Part shown: in pieces, positions 60,554 to 64,000 of the stretch
How positions within the stretch are numbered: the first letter of the stretch is position 1
Layout: the number at the start of each line of letters is the position of its first letter
Origin: Neospora caninum Liverpool
Taxonomy: Eukaryota; Apicomplexa; Conoidasida; Eucoccidiorida; Sarcocystidae
DNA length: 64,000 nucleotides
Direction of reading: 5' to 3'
Assembly: GCF_000208865.1 (NCBI RefSeq)
Contig: NC_018396.1
Location: 2,909,101 to 2,973,100, forward strand
Position numbers and translations under genes: made by a program
Notes under the pieces: generated by a model
The model's input: the letters and a program-made list of their open reading frames with translations, nothing else
Told to the model about the DNA's origin: nothing
The model's database searches: none

Positions 60554-63500
60554 TTACCTATGTGTGTGACAGTAGAGTATGGAGACGATTAGCATGGGTG
60601 GACGGACGACTTGAGAGCCACCGAGGAGTGTGGGGATCCCCTCGCAATCTGCACACGCTTCGCCTTTGTGGAAGCTGGACACATGTAGGTTGTTATGCGT
60701 CGAACCGCAATCTCCACCGGCGGCCAGAGCGCGCGGCGAAGCTCCCAGACCGACCACGAAACACAGAGGAGCACTGGACGATGTATGCTTCGCTGTTTTG
60801 TTGTCCTCCGCCTCTCTGCAAGCTCCTTTCCCTCTTTTTCGAGACTGGTCCTTACCTCGCCGAGCAACGGAATCCGTTGGAACAACAGGCCAGCGTCGCC
60901 CCTTGCTGCACATCCACACGGGAGACACATGAAGCCCATTGGTCCGCGAGAAGAAAGCGCGAAAGGCCGTGCAGCCGAAAAAATTCCCGACACCACAGCG
61001 CTCCTGTGTCCCACCGTCTGAGGGGACCAAATCGACCGGTGTCTCGCGCCACCTTCGAGTCCCTGCTGTTCCCTCCGTGTGGGTGTGCATGCGTTTCCAA
61101 CTGTGGCCCTCCGCGGCATGTGCTCGCCCCAATCTCGCTCTGCTGCCCCTGGAGCCGGCCGCAGCGCGGCGTCTCGCCACGCTAGGCCGAGAAGACGACA
61201 GAGCAGTCGACAAGGCGAAGGGAAATTTCTTGCGTGTGTTTCTCTGCTGTATCTACACGCGCAGAGGCCTGGCGTACCTGGATGCCGCAGTACAGACACG
61301 GTTTCTCAAAGGCCTGCTTGGGGATGCTCCGAATGTTCTCCGAGGCGGTCGCCGCGAGTCGACTGGGGACCAGCCATTCTGCGCACAGCCAGTGCACCCA
61401 CTGTTCTTCTTTCCGGTCCGCCGGCGGGTCCGCCGGATGTGCATGCGCCGCGCTCTGTGAGTTCTGCCGCCCGGAGGCGCTCGCGAAGCTCGAGCTGACG
61501 CTTGTCCTGAAAGACAGGTGGCGAAATGCGCGGCGCAGTCAATGAACGCGTAACCGGGACACGTTAGGGAAAACGCGCAGAGGGCTGTCAACCCTCTACC
61601 CAGTCTCCTTGGATCGCCGAAAAGACGAAACGACAAATGCCCGCCTTGCCTCTCTCTACTCCGGCTCTAAGCGTCAACGGGTCCAAAACCCACGAAAGGG
61701 CGAGTCTCCAGAACCCGCCATAAAACACCCCACACCACCGCACACGCACACACAACCCGCGATTCTTGTAGCACACTTGGATGTCCAAATTCATCTCGAT
61801 ACATATACACCTGCGCAGACGAAAACGTCTGCAGGAATCAGACCGATTTTGGGATGTGCAGGCTTCTAACGGACGGCAGAACCCGTCAAGACCTCTGTGT
61901 CATTTGCACGCTTTCAACCTTGGGCTCCCCTGAAATGACGCCAGACACCAGGCTCGCCACCTGCTCCTATTCATCTCCTACCTCCACATCTGTATATATA
62001 TATATATATATATACATACATATACATATGCATATATACATACATATCCATATATATATATATATATATATATATGTATTAGTCTTTCTGAAAACCGGTA
62101 GTGTCGTTTGGCTTTGTGAAGCTTACCCGCCAGTTTTTCGGTTGCTTGTGAGACTTGGGGTGTCCTCGGGGATTCGCCGGACCAGCAGGCCGTCGATCCG
62201 CGAGCACAGAATGCATCGCGTCGCGGGGAAAGGTGTGCATGCATTGAGAACAGCTTCGCATCTCAGACACGTCCAGTCGGACTCTTCTTCGTTCTGTCTC
62301 TCTGCTTTCTTCTCGTTTTCTCTGTCTCCTGAGGCGTTCGGGCGTCGGCGCGTCGCCATCGTCGACACGGCGCTCTTCTCGCTTTTCGTTCGGCTTCCGC
62401 GTCTCAACTCGAGGGCGTCTTCCTCGTCTTCCTCGAGACGTCGATCTTCTTGGTCCTGCGCGTCGGAGAACAGAGCTCTCTTTCTGCTCGCCTCGCGATC
62501 TCGGTCGCCGTCGCCCGCCGCTCCCTTGAGCGTCTCTGCGCCCTTCGCGTCCTGCTCGTCTCGCCGATGTCTCTCCTGGTCTGTCTTCTCATCTCGCTCT
62601 GCGCCTTCGTCCTCGTCTTTCTCCTCTCTCTCGCGCTCTCGGCGCCCCGCAAACCCCTCTTTCGCGCCCCGGTGACGCTTCCCCGACAGCGCCCAGGACA
62701 CGCGACCCTTGCCCTCGTCTCCTTCCTCGTCCGTATCGTCTTCCTCGGTGGCCTTCCAGGCGCGCCTTCTCTGGAGTCTCCCGGCCCGCGCAGCTGCTTC
62801 GCTGTTTGCGTAGCTCGACGCGCCGTACCTTGAGTAGAGAAACGCGGACGACGCACCTCCGAGAGACGCCGGCTGCGAGGACGCCTTCGTCGGGAGAGAC
62901 CCCGAAGCGAGGCAGGCGACCGCGAAGGACGGCGGGGCGTCCCGACCGGTCTGGGCCCAGCACGCCCGACAGACGCGCACGTTGCAGCATCGACAAGTCA
63001 GCAAATCGACAACGGACGCTGCGCAGGTCCGCGAGGAGAACGCGCTGGACACGTACGCCACGCCGCTCGGGCTCTCAGAAGACCCGGACGGCGAATCGGG
63101 GACCGAAAAGACTCCCGTCTTGGCTGCGCGGCTGTTCTTGCCCAACGCGCCACACAGAGAGCACACCGTGATGTAGTCCTCTTGTTGGCGATTGAAGTGC
63201 CGAACCCGGTTTAAAAACGCCTTGGTCGAGTCCTCAGCAGACCGTGTTGAGGTCGCCGGATCGCCGCCCGGTTCCGCACTCTGCCTGCCTGGCGCTTCCG
63301 GCTTCAGGCCGACGTGCTTCCGCGCGACTCCCGAGCTGTCCGAGGCGCTTTCTTCCTTCGGTCTCGCCGCCGGCTGTGCCTCGCTCCAGAAGTCCAGCTC
63401 CGCACCTCGGCCGAGCTGGCGAACCGCGTCGATGAGCGCACACAGCGGCTCTTCGTCGCAGGCGGGAAGGGTGGGCCGCTCCGCGTCTTCTTGCCTCTCC

Positions 63501-63975
63501 TCCGTCGCCTTTCGCGTCGCTCGCTCGCCCGCAGACGGTGCCTCGAGAGCCAGGGCGAGACTGGGGGGTCGCGAAGGAGCGGCAGCCGGAGCTTTGCCTT
63601 CGCCGAGAGCCGCCAGGAGCGCGGTCGACGGTCCGGCGCAGTAGACGCCCCGGAGAAGGAAGAACAGCAGGAGGTCCACGACTGCATCGAGGAGACGCGC
63701 CACGTTCTGGACGCCTTGCCGAGCCAGGAAGCGGTCGTATGTGTCAACACCGAGAACGTCTGCCGCCTTGGTCTCCTCAAAAGCACATTTGAAGAGCTTC
63801 TCGTCCCCGGTGTGGTGCGGCAAACCCCAGTCTTTGATTGTGGTCAAACGCAGGAAGTCCACAGGCGACGAAAAAGACGCGAGCAACGAGCCGCTGCATG
63901 CGGACCCGTCTCTCCGCAAAGTTACCTTTCCCCTGTTCGCAGCCTCGCCCTCGACCTCCGCCAACCCGGAAGAAG
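57259..63975 (-). CDS. PZP-module (PHD-zinc knuckle-ePHD) plus C-terminal PHD-finger protein, 5' end outside window
   Basis: A probable nuclear histone reader. In-window exons (minus): 63975-62127, 61506-61278, 60905-60856, 60378-60135, 59808-57999, 57476-57259; all phases join, giving about 1465 residues. The first exon opens with an acceptor (CATTTCAG) at the window edge, so the N-terminus lies outside. PHD1: CSLCGALGKNS, LLTCRCCNVRVCRACW (Cys where the family has His), then WTCLRC. The knuckle and ePHD are built across four exons: RCILCSRIDGLLVRR, EQWVHWLCAEWLV, KPCLYCGIQ-QGATLACCS, NGFRCSA-S-FHVSCARQLG, HRAYCLEHT. This is the order seen in BRPF, JADE and AF10. After about 600 low-complexity residues comes a TAF3-like PHD: CPICKGMYNELPDG, GCDC-CERWYHWTC, CDWICWFC. 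The last exon ends at a TAA overlapping a GTAAGT donor, so a further exon is possible. Partners (a histone acetyltransferase complex) are inferred from the family only. Confidence 0.87.
59809..60134 (-). other. Intron of the PZP gene carrying (CTAT)n and (AT)n
   Basis: 326 bases between the ePHD exon (ends ATCACG, donor GTACGC) and the long exon (acceptor TTCCTTGCAG). Most of its upstream half is simple repeat. Confidence 0.85.
60041..60121. repeat. Compound (CTAT)n-(AT)n microsatellite
   Basis: About a dozen CTAT units (60049-60096) run directly into about 12 AT units (60097-60121). It is the longest simple repeat in the window and sits inside an intron. Confidence 0.95.
60521..60548. repeat. 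(AT)n microsatellite in intron 60379-60855 of the PZP gene
   Basis: About 14 AT units with a G-containing interrupted flank upstream (60484-60520). Confidence 0.9.
61993..62014. repeat. (AT)n microsatellite, PZP gene intron
   Basis: About 11 AT units followed by ACATACATAT-type sequence. Confidence 0.95.
62050..62075. repeat. Second (AT)n microsatellite, PZP gene intron
   Basis: About 13 AT units, 35 bases from the preceding tract. Confidence 0.95.
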
Positions 63976-64000
63976 CTGAAATGTCGCAGGCACCTTGCGT

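Larger units (their letters stand above)
61507..62126 (-). other. Longest intron of the PZP gene
   Basis: 620 bases between the exon ending ...RKTG (donor GTAAGC) and the exon starting at 61506 (acceptor GTCTTTCAG). It contains two (AT)n tracts and no other recognisable feature. Confidence 0.85.

Overview
The window looks like a nuclear contig of Toxoplasma gondii or a very close coccidian relative (Hammondia, Neospora). Reasons: GC-rich coding with short consensus introns, giant Ser/Ala/Arg-rich proteins in which conserved domains are islands between low-complexity inserts, long gene-poor spacers, (TA)n microsatellites in introns and spacers, scattered TGCATGCA octamers, and what appears to be a short nuclear copy of mitochondrial cox1. 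The species call is inference; no search was run.

Layout. Plus strand, left half: a PA28-type proteasome activator (2962-4913, 3 exons); a 2438-residue, probably mitochondrial helical-repeat protein (9935-17740, 2 exons); then two tandem DHHC protein S-acyltransferase genes (20674-26772 and 29987-35240). I rebuilt both DHHC genes exon by exon. Each has 11 exons, every intron falls at the same codon and phase, and eight of eleven exons have the same length, so they are an ancient tandem duplicate pair. Minus strand, right half: a very large VPS41, the HOPS tethering subunit (52477-40564, 3 exons, about 3687 residues, C-terminal RING); then a chromatin reader (63975-57259, 5' end outside the window) with a complete PHD-zinc knuckle-extended PHD (PZP) module plus a TAF3-like C-terminal PHD finger. 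The two gene sets converge on a 5-kb spacer at 35.2-40.6 kb.

The genes do not form a pathway. They are single-copy style housekeeping genes: protein degradation, organelle gene expression, palmitoylation, endolysosomal tethering and histone reading. The DHHC pair is the accessory-like part: the second copy has replaced a conserved Cys-rich segment before TM1 with an acidic run. No tRNA, rRNA, CRISPR array, bacterial-style operon or intact transposon was recognised. Large spacers are listed with what they hold. One spacer (52.5-57.3 kb) may hide a small, unrecognised minus-strand gene.

All exon boundaries come from reading splice consensus, phase continuity and family or paralogue alignment by eye; transcript data would be the decisive test.
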